Assembly: GCF_002414845.1 (NCBI RefSeq) | Contig: NZ_DIAX01000066.1 | Span: 1-63,912, forward strand | Source of the DNA: Gordonia sp. UBA5067 | Lineage (GTDB): Bacteria; Actinomycetota; Actinomycetes; Mycobacteriales; Mycobacteriaceae | Length of the DNA stretch: 63,912 nucleotides | Direction of reading: 5' to 3' | Shown here: positions 37,762 through 45,534 of the stretch, in pieces | Layout of the letters: every line of letters starts with the position of its first letter | Position numbering within the stretch: position 1 is the stretch's first letter | Notes under the pieces: generated by a model | Told to the model about the DNA's origin: nothing | Databases searched by the model: none | Seen by the model: the letters and a program-made list of their open reading frames with translations, nothing else | Program-made: the position numbers and the translations under genes

Positions 37762-38363
37762 TGACCAATCCTGGCTTCCGGGGCCCCGATCCGTTCGCGT
37801 CCGGTCCGCCGCGACCGGGTGGGCGGACCGGGTTTCCGGCCCAGCCCGGCTCTCCGCCGGCGCCGATGCGGCCCGAGCCGATGCCGACGCCACCGGTGCC
37901 GGCCGGGGCGCGCCCGAGCGCGCCGCCGGTGACGGTGTGGCTGGCCCTGGCCTGCGTCGCCGCCGCCGCCGGGTTGTGCGCCGCGCAGGCGGCTCTGGGA
38001 GTCCGCGCCGCCCGGCATTCATCGGCCGACGACGCCCAGGTCCACTATCTGGGCCGCGAAGTCGCCGACCTGTCGACGACGGCCATTGTGGTCACCGTCC
38101 TCATCGCCGTCGTCTTCGCGCTGGCCTATCTCGGCTTCGGTTATGCGGTGTGGCGCGGCGAGTCCTGGCCCGCACCACTGGGAACCGTGCTCGCCGGATT
38201 GTCGCTGTTCGGACTGATGGGCGGGACGGTGATCATTGCCCTCGTCGTCGTCGGCGTGGTAGCCGTCGGCTTCCTCTGGTTGCCGCCGTCCCGCCGGTAT
38301 GCGCGCCGCGGGCCCGACTCCGCTGCCGGACCAGCCCCGTTCGATCCGTGGGGAGGCCGGTGA
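37761..38363 (+). CDS. Proline-rich multi-TM protein
   Basis: 200 aa. The N-terminal 50 residues are disordered and Pro-rich (GPDPFASGPPRPGG), then about three to four hydrophobic segments follow (VTVWLALACVAAAAGLCAAQ; AIVVTVLIAVVFALAYLGFG; GTVLAGLSLFGLMGG; VIIALVVVGVVAVGFLW). The tail ends PFDPWGGR. It resembles in layout, though not clearly in sequence, the first gene of the operon. Starts at the ATG overlapping the GTPase stop by one base and is itself overlapped by the TerD-like start. Confidence 0.72.
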   Translation: MTNPGFRGPDPFASGPPRPGGRTGFPAQPGSPPAPMRPEPMPTPPVPAGARPSAPPVTVWLALACVAAAAGLCAAQAALGVRAARHSSADDAQVHYLGREVADLSTTAIVVTVLIAVVFALAYLGFGYAVWRGESWPAPLGTVLAGLSLFGLMGGTVIIALVVVGVVAVGFLWLPPSRRYARRGPDSAAGPAPFDPWGGR

Positions 38364-38878
38364 TCGTGGGGGTGCGCAGAGGGCTACACAAGGTGAGTAT
38401 CGGCGTCAGCTGGGACCTGGCGCCCAGCACGGCGCAACTCGACCTCGACATCGCCGCGTTCGTGCTTCCCGCCGGCGGCATTGTCGATTCCGATCACGAC
38501 TTCGTCTTCTTCAATAACCTCAGCGCGTGCGGCGGGGCGATCAAGCTCAACGTCGATTCCGCGGTGTTCCACGGCTGGAAGGAGGAGATGACGGTGGACA
38601 CTGCGGCGCTGCCAGACCGGATCGAGCGGGTTGTCATCGCGATCTGCTCCTACGGCGGTGAGGCACTGTTCCGGGACTTCCCGGCCGGTCGGGTCGAACT
38701 GTGGGATTCCGATGCCGGCCAACTGGCTCGATACGATCTCGCCGCGGGCTTCCCCGAGGATTCGGCGATGGTCTATGCCGACCTGCGCCGCGACGGCGAC
38801 CGGTGGATCCTCGTGGCCCGCGGCGAACGATTCGACGACTTGGCGTCGATCGCCCGATCGATGGGCGTCAAGGTCTAG
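38360..38878 (+). CDS. TerD-family protein
   Basis: 172 aa. Family features run in order: LHKVSIGVSWD, DLDIAAFVL, DHDFVFFNN, ALPDRIERVVIAICSY, ARYDLAAGFPEDSAMVYADLRR and the closing WILVARGERF. TerD proteins are Ca2+-binding and linked to tellurite and other envelope stresses and to predicted defence systems. The usual GD-x-DDE calcium stretch is replaced here by HGWKEEM, so one Ca2+ site may be lost. The GTG start overlaps the upstream stop (GTGA). Last gene of the operon. Confidence 0.87.
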   Translation: MIVGVRRGLHKVSIGVSWDLAPSTAQLDLDIAAFVLPAGGIVDSDHDFVFFNNLSACGGAIKLNVDSAVFHGWKEEMTVDTAALPDRIERVVIAICSYGGEALFRDFPAGRVELWDSDAGQLARYDLAAGFPEDSAMVYADLRRDGDRWILVARGERFDDLASIARSMGVKV

Positions 38879-38897
38879 CGCGGCCCAACCGCCCGAA

Positions 38898-38927
38898 TTG
38901 GATTGGGTGCGGCCCGTCGCGTAAGAT
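38898..38927 (+). promoter_or_regulatory. Candidate infA operon promoter
   Basis: TTGGAT (38898-38903), 18-base spacer, TAAGAT (38922-38927). It sits just after the TerD-like stop at 38878 and 70 bases before infA, which would let the translation genes be transcribed independently of the accessory operon upstream. Confidence 0.55.
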
Positions 38928-38996
38928 GGACCGTCGGTGCGCGTGTCGTGTGCCGACTACTACCACCAGGCCTAATCGGCCGGGAGCGCGGAGGAC

Positions 38997-39218
38997 ATGG
39001 CGAAGAAGGACGGTGCCATCGAGGTCGAGGGTCGCGTGGTCGAGCCCCTGCCCAATGCGATGTTTCGCATTGAGCTGGAGAACGGACACAAGGTTCTCGC
39101 CCACATCAGCGGGAAGATGCGGCAGCACTACATCCGCATCCTGCCCGAGGATCGGGTGGTCGTCGAACTCTCGCCCTATGACCTCAGCCGTGGACGGATC
39201 GTCTACCGGTACAAGTAG
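38997..39218 (+). CDS. infA: Translation initiation factor IF-1
   Basis: 73 aa OB-fold: [23 protein letters not shown] ... [15 protein letters not shown] ... [11 protein letters not shown], the full family sequence. IF-1 blocks the A site during initiation. GGAGG lies only two bases before ATG, so the GGGAG ten bases upstream may be the working RBS. Confidence 0.98.
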
Positions 39219-39221
39219 GAC

Positions 39222-39252
39222 TTCCCGGCGGTCGCAGAACTGCCGTCGGGAA
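39222..39252 (+). terminator. Hairpin between infA and rpmJ
   Basis: TTCCCGGCGG (39222-39231) pairs with CCGTCGGGAA (39243-39252), ten pairs including one G.U, loop 11. It begins three bases after the infA stop. No T-run; a partial terminator or RNA-stability element within the operon is plausible. Confidence 0.5.
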
Positions 39253-39313
39253 ACATCAGCGGGTTGCGCGGGGTTTCGCGCCGCCCGCGGACAAGAAAAC
39301 AGGAGAAGCTGAC

Positions 39314-39427
39314 GTGAAGGTCCAGCCGAGCGTCAAGCCGATCTGTGAGAAGTGCAAGGTGATCCGCCGCAACGGCCGGGTCATGGTGATCTGCGAAAAC
39401 CTGCGCCACAAGCAGCGCCAGGGCTGA
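39314..39427 (+). CDS. rpmJ: 50S ribosomal protein L36
   Basis: 37 aa, starting [20 protein letters not shown] and ending HKQRQG. GTG start with AGGAG eight bases upstream. CEKC and the later Cys/His residues form the zinc-binding version of L36, as opposed to the zinc-free paralogue used under zinc starvation. Confidence 0.97.
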   Translation: MKVQPSVKPICEKCKVIRRNGRVMVICENLRHKQRQG

Positions 39428-39462
39428 TCAGCGCCCTTCCACCGGTCGCTTGGCCGAACAGT

Positions 39463-39490
39463 GACAACTGAATATCGAGACAACTGAATA
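39463..39490. repeat. 12-bp direct repeat in the rpsM leader
   Basis: GACAACTGAATA occurs twice at 39463-39474 and 39479-39490, a 16-base period. It lies in the 191-base gap between rpmJ and rpsM, which holds no gene. Could be a protein-binding site or a short duplication. Confidence 0.6.
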
Positions 39491-39544
39491 CTCTGACGAA
39501 CTTCCAGCACCAGCGGGCACATCCGAGTACCCGCCCACCCCCGG

Positions 39545-39598
39545 TTCAGAGGCCGGGGCCCGACAGCGAGCGGGACGGACTGGGAGCAGACCTCTGAA
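39545..39598 (+). promoter_or_regulatory. Inverted repeat before rpsM, possible S4 translational operator
   Basis: TTCAGAGG (39545-39552) and CCTCTGAA (39591-39598) are perfect complements with a 38-base GC-rich loop. The structure ends just before the rpsM RBS (GAAGGAA). In other bacteria S4 (rpsD) represses the alpha operon at a pseudoknot before rpsM; whether this is the equivalent here is inference. Confidence 0.35.
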
Positions 39599-39618
39599 AA
39601 TGAGAAGGAATTGAACAC

Positions 39619-39987
39619 ATGGCACGTGTTGCCGGTGTCGATCTCCCCCGCGAGAAGCGGCTGGAGATCGCACTTACCTACATCTACGGGGTGGGTCGCA
39701 CCACTTCCAAGGAGATCCTTGCGGGAACCGGCCTGTCGCCGGACCTGCGTGCAAAGGACCTGACCGACGCTGATGTCGCCAAACTGCGCGAGTACATCGA
39801 AGCGTCGGTGAAGGTCGAGGGTGACCTGCGCCGCGAGGTGCAGGCCGACATCCGTCGCAAGATCGAGATCAGCTGCTACCAGGGTCTGCGTCACCGTCGC
39901 GGCCTTCCGGTCCACGGTCAGCGCACCAAGACCAATGCCCGCACGCGCAAGGGCCCGAAGAAGACCATCGCCGGGAAGAAGAAGTAA
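39619..39987 (+). CDS. rpsM: 30S ribosomal protein S13
   Basis: 122 aa: [26 protein letters not shown] and the conserved [23 protein letters not shown] near the end. S13 contacts the P-site tRNA and the large subunit head bridge. TAATG overlap with rpsK. Confidence 0.99.
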   Translation: MARVAGVDLPREKRLEIALTYIYGVGRTTSKEILAGTGLSPDLRAKDLTDADVAKLREYIEASVKVEGDLRREVQADIRRKIEISCYQGLRHRRGLPVHGQRTKTNARTRKGPKKTIAGKKK

Positions 39988-40394
39988 TGCCTCCTAAGTC
40001 ACGTAGCGCTGGCCCCAAGAAGGGCACCCGCCGTCGCGAGAAGAAGAACGTTCCGCACGGCCATGCGCATATCAAGTCAACGTTCAACAACACGATCGTT
40101 TCGATCTGTGACCCCAGCGGCAATGTGATCAGCTGGGCGTCGTCGGGACATGTGGGCTTCAAGGGCTCGCGCAAGAGCACGCCGTTCGCCGCGCAGCTCG
40201 CCGCCGAGAACGCCGCCCGCAAGGCCCAGGAACACGGCGTCAAGAAGGTCGACGTCTTCGTCAAGGGCCCGGGTTCGGGTCGCGAGACGGCGATCCGTTC
40301 GCTGCAGGCCGCCGGACTCGAAGTCGGCACGATCTCCGATGTCACCCCCCAGCCGCACAACGGCTGCCGTCCGCCCAAGCGGCGCCGGGTTTAG
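39987..40394 (+). CDS. rpsK: 30S ribosomal protein S11
   Basis: 135 aa: [31 protein letters not shown] and the C-terminal [13 protein letters not shown] hallmark. S11 lines the platform near the Shine-Dalgarno helix. Its ATG shares the last A of the rpsM stop. Confidence 0.99.
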   Translation: MPPKSRSAGPKKGTRRREKKNVPHGHAHIKSTFNNTIVSICDPSGNVISWASSGHVGFKGSRKSTPFAAQLAAENAARKAQEHGVKKVDVFVKGPGSGRETAIRSLQAAGLEVGTISDVTPQPHNGCRPPKRRRV

Positions 40395-40416
40395 CGGGAA
40401 AGGTTAGGACAAGAAA

Positions 40417-41022
40417 ATGGCTCGTTATACCGGACCCGCAACTAAGAAGTCCCGCCGTCTGCGCGTCGACCTCGTCGGCGACGACAAGGCGTTTGAGCGT
40501 CGTCCCTACCCGCCCGGGCAGCATGGCCGTGCGCGGATCAAGGAGACCGAATACCTGTTGCAGCTGCAGGAGAAGCAGAAGGCCCGCTTCACCTACGGCG
40601 TAATGGAAAAGCAGTTCCGCCGCTACTATGAGGAGGCGAATCGCCGCACGGGTAAGACCGGTGACGAGTTGCTGAAGCTCCTTGAGACCCGGCTGGACAA
40701 CGTGGTCTACCGCGCCGGGCTTGCCCGCACGCGCCGGCAGTCCCGTCAAATGGTCAGCCACGGCCACTTCACCGTCAACGGTGTGAAGGTCGATGTGCCC
40801 AGCTACCGCGTTGGTCAGTACGACATCATCGATGTCCGGCCGAAGTCGCTGGCCACCGTGCCCTTCCAGATCGCCAAGGAGATCCAGGGCGACCGGCCGG
40901 TGCCGGCGTGGCTGCAGGTCGTTCCGTCGACCCTGCGCATCCTCGTGCACAGTGTTCCCGAGCGCTCGCAGATCGTGGTGCCGCTCACCGAGCAGCTGAT
41001 CGTCGAGTACTACTCGAAGTAG
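40417..41022 (+). CDS. rpsD: 30S ribosomal protein S4
   Basis: 201 aa, the zinc-free type: [19 protein letters not shown], with an S4 RNA-binding domain at [31 protein letters not shown]. It nucleates small-subunit assembly and may autoregulate the operon. The 22-base gap to rpsK contains AAAGG as RBS. Confidence 0.98.
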   Translation: MARYTGPATKKSRRLRVDLVGDDKAFERRPYPPGQHGRARIKETEYLLQLQEKQKARFTYGVMEKQFRRYYEEANRRTGKTGDELLKLLETRLDNVVYRAGLARTRRQSRQMVSHGHFTVNGVKVDVPSYRVGQYDIIDVRPKSLATVPFQIAKEIQGDRPVPAWLQVVPSTLRILVHSVPERSQIVVPLTEQLIVEYYSK

Positions 41023-41107
41023 GCTTCCCCCGCCGTTCAGCAACCAGCTGTCCGGTCCACTTCTAGGCCGTCAAATAGTGGTCGGCCACAAGGAGAGAAT
41101 CACACCA

Positions 41108-42157
41108 ATGCTCATCTCACAGCGACCGACGTTGTCCGAAGAGGTCATCGCCGAGAACCGGTCGAAGTTCGTCATCGAACCGCTCGAGCCGGGCTTCGGT
41201 TACACCTTGGGCAACTCGTTGCGCCGCACGCTGCTCTCGTCCATCCCGGGCGCGGCAGTCACCAGTGTGCGCATCGACGGTGTCCTGCACGAGTTCACCA
41301 CCGTGGCCGGCGTCAAGGAAGACGTCACCGAGATCATCATGAACCTCAAGGGTCTGGTGGTGTCCTCCGAGGAGGACGAGCCGGTCACCATGTACGTCCG
41401 TAAGCAGGGACCGGGTGACGTCACCGGCGCTGACATCGTGCCGCCGGCCGGTGTCATCGTGCATAATCCTGACCTGCACATCGCAACCCTCAACGACAAG
41501 GGCAAGCTCGAGATCGAGCTCGTCGTCGAGCGGGGCCGCGGCTACGTGCCGGCCGTGCAGAACAAGGCCAGCGGCGCCGAGATCGGCCGGATCCCGGTCG
41601 ACTCGATCTACTCGCCGGTCCTCAAGGTGACCTACAAGGTCGAGGCGACCCGTGTCGAGCAGCGCACCGACTTCGATCGCCTGGTGCTCGACGTGGAGAC
41701 TAAGAACTCGATCACCCCGCGCGACGCTCTGGCGTCGGCGGGTAAGACGCTGGTCGAGCTCTTCGGCCTGGCGCGCGAGCTCAACGTCGAAGCCGAGGGC
41801 ATCGAGATCGGCCCATCGCCGATCGAGGCCGACCACATGGCATCGTTCAACCTCCCCATCGAGGATTTGGAGCTGACCGTGCGCAGCTACAACTGCCTCA
41901 AGCGTGAGGGCGTGCACACCGTCGGCGAGTTGGTCGCGCGGACCGAGTCCGATCTGCTGGACATCCGCAACTTCGGCCAGAAGTCGATTGACGAGGTCAA
42001 GGTGAAGCTGCACGCGATGGCGCTGTCCCTCAAGGACAGCCCGGCCAGCTTCGATCCGTCGCAGGTGGCGGGCTATGACCCGGCCACCGGTACGTGGTCC
42101 GATGATGCCGGCCTCGATGATGCCGGTGAGGATTTCGCTGAGACCGAGCAGCTGTAA
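41108..42157 (+). CDS. rpoA: DNA-directed RNA polymerase alpha subunit
   Basis: 349 aa. The N-terminal dimerisation domain begins [43 protein letters not shown]; the C-terminal domain ends with two HhH-type motifs ([34 protein letters not shown]) and an acidic tail ending TEQL. Nearly identical in layout to mycobacterial RpoA. The ATG at 41108 fits the family; an upstream ATG at 41078 adds ten unconserved residues. Confidence 0.99.
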   Translation: MLISQRPTLSEEVIAENRSKFVIEPLEPGFGYTLGNSLRRTLLSSIPGAAVTSVRIDGVLHEFTTVAGVKEDVTEIIMNLKGLVVSSEEDEPVTMYVRKQGPGDVTGADIVPPAGVIVHNPDLHIATLNDKGKLEIELVVERGRGYVPAVQNKASGAEIGRIPVDSIYSPVLKVTYKVEATRVEQRTDFDRLVLDVETKNSITPRDALASAGKTLVELFGLARELNVEAEGIEIGPSPIEADHMASFNLPIEDLELTVRSYNCLKREGVHTVGELVARTESDLLDIRNFGQKSIDEVKVKLHAMALSLKDSPASFDPSQVAGYDPATGTWSDDAGLDDAGEDFAETEQL

Positions 42158-42215
42158 GCGGCTCTACCAAACCCTGACCCACTCGTGAGAGTCGGTCACC
42201 TCTGAGGAGAAGACA

Positions 42216-42734
42216 ATGCCCAAGCCCACCAAGGGTGCCCGCCTCGGCGGGTCGGCCAGCCACCAGAAGGCGATCCTGGCGAACCTCGCCACGTCGCTGT
42301 TTGAGCACGGCCGGATCACCACCACCGAGTCCAAGGCCAAGCGCCTGCGGCCGTACGCCGAGAAGCTCATCACCCATGCGAAGGCCGGCTCGCTCGCCGA
42401 CCGTCGCCAGGTGCTGAAGGTCATCCGCGACAAGGACATCGTGCATGCCCTGTTCGCCGAGATCGGCCCGTCCTTCGCCGAGCGTCCGGGCGGCTATACA
42501 CGCATCATCAAGACGCTGCCGCGCAAGGGTGACAATGCCCCGATGGCCGTGATCGAACTGGTTCGTGAGTCGACCGTCGCCACCGAGGCCAACCGCGCGA
42601 ACCGCGTGGCCGCGTCGAAGAAGCCCGACGAGGCTGCTGAGGCGAAGGCCGACGAGGCTGCTGAGGCGAAGGCCGACGAGGCTGCTGAGGCGAAGGCCGA
42701 CGAGGCTGCTGAGGCGAAGGCCGACGAGGACTAG
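42216..42734 (+). CDS. rplQ: 50S ribosomal protein L17 with repetitive acidic C-terminal tail
   Basis: 172 aa. The first 120 residues are standard L17 ([29 protein letters not shown]). The tail is unusual: four exact copies of DEAAEAKA followed by DED, encoded by a 24-bp tandem repeat. Actinobacterial L17 often has an Ala/Glu/Lys tail, but perfect DNA repeats suggest recent expansion. The tail should be solvent-exposed near the exit tunnel and probably dispensable. Confidence 0.97.
   Translation: MPKPTKGARLGGSASHQKAILANLATSLFEHGRITTTESKAKRLRPYAEKLITHAKAGSLADRRQVLKVIRDKDIVHALFAEIGPSFAERPGGYTRIIKTLPRKGDNAPMAVIELVRESTVATEANRANRVAASKKPDEAAEAKADEAAEAKADEAAEAKADEAAEAKADED
42627..42722 (+). repeat. 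Four perfect 24-bp tandem repeats in rplQ
   Basis: Copies at 42627-42650, 42651-42674, 42675-42698 and 42699-42722 are identical, each coding DEAAEAKA. Complete identity even at third positions implies recent slippage or gene conversion, making this a likely strain-variable minisatellite. Confidence 0.97.
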
Positions 42735-42758
42735 TCGCCAGTCGATCAGCGGATCGTC

Positions 42759-43658
42759 GTGACCGATTCGACAACGGCAGACCCCGCCACCGATGCCGGT
42801 GGCGGGGTTTGCCGTCTGCGCTTGGTGGCCGGCTACGACGGCACCGACTTCAGTGGCTGGGCAATTCAACCGGGCCGCCGGACGGTGGCCGGCGTGCTCA
42901 CCGAGGCGCTGGGCACGGTGCTCCGTGAGCCGGTGCGCCTGACTGTGGCGGGCCGGACCGACGCCGGAGTCCACGCCACCGGCCAGGTCGCGCATTTCGA
43001 GGTCGCGCGGCCCGCGCTGGACACGCGGTCGATCCACGGTGATCCGTCGACCCTGGTACGGCGGTTGGCCAAGATGCTGCCCGACGACGTGCGAGTCAAG
43101 CACATCGACGAGGTGCCGGCCGATTTCGACGCCCGGTTCTCGGCGCTCCGCCGCCACTACGAATACCGGCTCGCCGATGCCGATTGGGGTCCTGAACCGG
43201 TCGTCGCGCGGACCACGGCGAGTTGGCCGCGCCCGCTGGACGTCGAGCGGCTGAACGCCGCGTCGGCGCGGCTGATCGGGTTGAACGACTTCGCGGCGTT
43301 CTGCCGCTTCCGTCCGGGTTCGACGACCATTCGGCACCTGCAGGCCTTCGACTGGTGCCGCGACGACGACGGGCTGCTGCGCGGCCGGGTCACCGCCGAC
43401 GCGTTCTGCTGGTCGATGGTGCGCTCGTTGGTGGGGGCCGTCGCCACCGTGGGCGAGGGACGCCGGGAGGTGGGCTGGTGCGCCGCACTGCTGGGCGATC
43501 GGGTCCGCAGCGCGCAGGTGCCGGTCGCCCAGGCGCGCGGGCTGTGCCTGGTAGGGGTCGACTACCCCGCGCCGTCGCAGTGGGCTGCGCGCAACGAGAC
43601 GACTCGGGGCCTGCGCGACTTCCCGGAGGTAGGTCGATCGGGCTGCTGTGGCGGCTGA
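42759..43658 (+). CDS. truA: tRNA pseudouridine(38-40) synthase
   Basis: 299 aa. The catalytic Asp is in [18 protein letters not shown] near residue 68; [15 protein letters not shown] is the conserved C-terminal motif. The GTG at 42759 is the only start that keeps the first strand ([14 protein letters not shown]). The first codons lie inside a very strong hairpin (listed separately). The final 97 bases overlap the convergent hydrolase gene. The last residues after about 285 are not conserved. Confidence 0.95.
   Translation: MTDSTTADPATDAGGGVCRLRLVAGYDGTDFSGWAIQPGRRTVAGVLTEALGTVLREPVRLTVAGRTDAGVHATGQVAHFEVARPALDTRSIHGDPSTLVRRLAKMLPDDVRVKHIDEVPADFDARFSALRRHYEYRLADADWGPEPVVARTTASWPRPLDVERLNAASARLIGLNDFAAFCRFRPGSTTIRHLQAFDWCRDDDGLLRGRVTADAFCWSMVRSLVGAVATVGEGRREVGWCAALLGDRVRSAQVPVAQARGLCLVGVDYPAPSQWAARNETTRGLRDFPEVGRSGCCGG
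42774..42815 (+). terminator. Strong hairpin inside the truA 5' coding region
   Basis: An 18-base arm at 42774-42791 (core CCCCGCCACC) pairs with 42798-42815 (core GGTGGCGGGG), with a single G.U and a six-base loop. It begins 40 bases after the rplQ stop, where a terminator of the ribosomal operon is expected, yet it lies in truA codons 6-19. There is a TTT inside the 3' arm but no downstream T-run. Confidence 0.7.
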
Positions 43659-44662
43659 TCGGCCGCGGTCCTGGTCCTGCCAGGGCCGGCGCCCTTGAGC
43701 AGGGTGGTGCGCCAGGCCCGCCGGTCAAAAGCGCTGGAGCTCGTCGATCTGATGAAGCCGTCGACGAGTCGGGCGAAGCGGTCGGGTTCATCGCGAAACG
43801 GGAAGTGCCCACATCCGGCGAAAGTCTCGAGGGTGGCCCCGGCCATCGCCGTCCGAGCGATCTCGGCGTGCCGATACGGGATCACCGTGTCGTCGGTGCC
43901 CCACACGATGAGAACCCCGATGGCAGACGTGAGATAGCTGCGATCAAGCATCGACACATGCTGGCCGCGCCAATCGACGACCGAGCGCAGCGTGCGCCCG
44001 AAGGCGGCCCGGGCGTCGGGGGCGCTCAGGTCACGAAGGATCCGGATGAGCTCGGACCGGTCCCGCAGGTGCCGATTGGGTGACAGACTCTCGGCCGGAC
44101 CGAGTAGCGACGGTGCGGCGGCAAGGAGGCGGGCCAGCGCGTCGAGTCCGGCCACCGCGCCGGGCAGCCGCAGCAGCGCCAGTGCTTGGCCGGCGCCGGG
44201 CAGTGTGGCCAGGCGCAAGGCGGGCGACACGTCTCGCGTGACACCACCGGCCGAAACCAGCACCAGGCGCGACACCAGCGCGGGGTATTGGTAGCAGACC
44301 TGCATGGCCACACCGCCGCCGAGCGAATGGCCGACGATGGTTACCCGTTCGTGGCCGAGGACGCACAGCAGGTCGCGCACCCCGTTGGCAAAGGCGGCGA
44401 CGGAATAGTCTGCGCGCGGTTTGTCGGAGAATCCGTGGCCGAGCAGATCGGGGGCAATGACCGTGTACTCGGCGGCGAGCCGCCTCATGATGGGCTCCCA
44501 GGTCGATGAGTTGTCGCCGATGCCGTGGACCAGGACGACGACCGGGCCACTGCCCGCGATGCGGTAGGCACGTCGATAGCCGTGAATCGTGCGGTAGCGC
44601 AACCGGATCCGCGGTTGATCGGTAACGGGGGCCGGGCGGGCATGGATGACGTCGATCGTCAT
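43562..44662 (-). CDS. Alpha/beta hydrolase
   Basis: 366 aa. Canonical fold with HG-oxyanion loop [17 protein letters not shown], nucleophile elbow [10 protein letters not shown] (Ser near residue 113), Asp in WGTDDTVIP and His in [11 protein letters not shown]. The last 60 or so residues are Arg/Pro-rich, unconserved and encoded antisense to the end of truA, so the functional enzyme may end before them. AGGAG precedes the ATG by seven bases. Similar hydrolases in mycobacteria have unproven lipid or ester substrates. Confidence 0.85.
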   Translation of the reverse strand: MTIDVIHARPAPVTDQPRIRLRYRTIHGYRRAYRIAGSGPVVVLVHGIGDNSSTWEPIMRRLAAEYTVIAPDLLGHGFSDKPRADYSVAAFANGVRDLLCVLGHERVTIVGHSLGGGVAMQVCYQYPALVSRLVLVSAGGVTRDVSPALRLATLPGAGQALALLRLPGAVAGLDALARLLAAAPSLLGPAESLSPNRHLRDRSELIRILRDLSAPDARAAFGRTLRSVVDWRGQHVSMLDRSYLTSAIGVLIVWGTDDTVIPYRHAEIARTAMAGATLETFAGCGHFPFRDEPDRFARLVDGFIRSTSSSAFDRRAWRTTLLKGAGPGRTRTAADQPPQQPDRPTSGKSRRPRVVSLRAAHCDGAG

Positions 44663-44789
44663 GGCGGGCTCCTAGTTTCGACGTGGTCGGTTGAGTCAAC
44701 CGCATGCGACGGCGCTTCACACGGTCGGTAGCGCCGAAGTAGCACGGTGTTTACGGCGGGAAACATTGGGCCAACCCCGCGGGGGTGGG

Positions 44790-44816
44790 GGAACCGTTTC
44801 GGGCTCCGGTGCGTCT
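44790..44816 (+). promoter_or_regulatory. SigM-type ECF promoter-like sequence before the type VII cluster
   Basis: GGAAC (44790-44794), 17-base spacer, CGTCT (44812-44816). The reported consensus for the mycobacterial ECF factor SigM is GGAAC-N16-18-CGTCR; only the last base differs. SigM controls ESX-4-type esx genes in M. tuberculosis, and the genes downstream here include an esx pair. The gap from the -10 to the ATG at 44858 leaves a leader of about 35 bases with GGGGGAGGGG as RBS. Confidence 0.6.
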
Positions 44817-44857
44817 AATCCCATACGCGGCGAAACGCGCCGCCCGGGGGAGGGGCA

Positions 44858-45196
44858 ATGGAAACCGGAACGCTGGACTGGGTTGATTCGCGGTACACGA
44901 CGAGATCGCGATCGGGGGCGATCACCGTCACGACGACCGCGCAGGGACTGCCCGTGGCGGTGCGCCTGACGGATTCGGCGATGGGGTTGGGGGCCGACAC
45001 GCTCGCCGCACGCATCCTCGCACTCTGTGGGGAGGGCCGGATCGCTGCCGGCGTCGCGCTGCGGGAGGCGGTCGCCGCCCAAGGCGTCGGCGACGAGGTG
45101 CTCGACATGATGGGCCTGGCCACCGCCGAAGATCTCGCCCGCGCCCAGTCGGCCGACGACGCGCGGGCGTGCGCGCCGCACTCCTGGCTGCGGTGA
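44858..45196 (+). CDS. YbaB/EspL-like protein, first gene of the type VII cluster
   Basis: 112 aa. SGAITVTTTAQGLPVAVRLTDSAM followed by a helix (LAARILALCGEGRIAAGVALREAV) resembles the YbaB/EbfC fold found in EspL-type accessory proteins of ESX loci. Gly/Ala-rich, no signal peptide or TM. The strong RBS GGGGGAGGGG lies just upstream. The stop overlaps the next GTG (GTGA). Resemblance is by eye and moderate. Confidence 0.6.
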   Translation: METGTLDWVDSRYTTRSRSGAITVTTTAQGLPVAVRLTDSAMGLGADTLAARILALCGEGRIAAGVALREAVAAQGVGDEVLDMMGLATAEDLARAQSADDARACAPHSWLR

Positions 45197-45519
45197 CCAT
45201 GGCGAACCCCGAGTTGGAGGAGATGCTGGTCCGCGCGTACTCGGCGATCGGCGCGATGGCCGACCTGTCCGATGCCTATGGCGCGATCCGCGGTGAGAGC
45301 AGTGATGCGCGTCGACTGGTGACCGCCCGGACCGACGGATCTGGTGCGCTCGTCGGCATGGAGATCGACGGCGCTGCGATGCGCCTCGCCCCCAGAGAGC
45401 TGGGCGACCTCATCACCGCCACGGCCATGATCGCGGCGCAGCGGGCGTACGCACAGCGGGCGGCGCTGACCGATGAATTCAATCGGGACTTCGCCGAACT
45501 CGCCGGCCACAACGAGTGA
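45193..45519 (+). CDS. YbaB/EbfC-like protein
   Basis: 108 aa from GTG at 45193 (ATG at 45199 is an alternative). An N-terminal helix (ELEEMLVRAYSAIGAMADL) leads to a strand pair with RTDGSGALVGMEIDGAAMRL, then a long helix (PRELGDLITATAMIAAQRAYAQRAAL), the order of the YbaB/EbfC fold. Small YbaB-like proteins accompany ESX substrate genes in actinobacteria. With the preceding gene it may form a heterodimeric accessory. Confidence 0.65.
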   Translation: MTMANPELEEMLVRAYSAIGAMADLSDAYGAIRGESSDARRLVTARTDGSGALVGMEIDGAAMRLAPRELGDLITATAMIAAQRAYAQRAALTDEFNRDFAELAGHNE

Positions 45520-45534
45520 CAGGGAGAAACAGAG

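Noticed and set aside
42627..42722. CRISPR-like regular repeats
   Set aside because: The units are contiguous, in frame and without spacers, so this is a coding minisatellite in rplQ.
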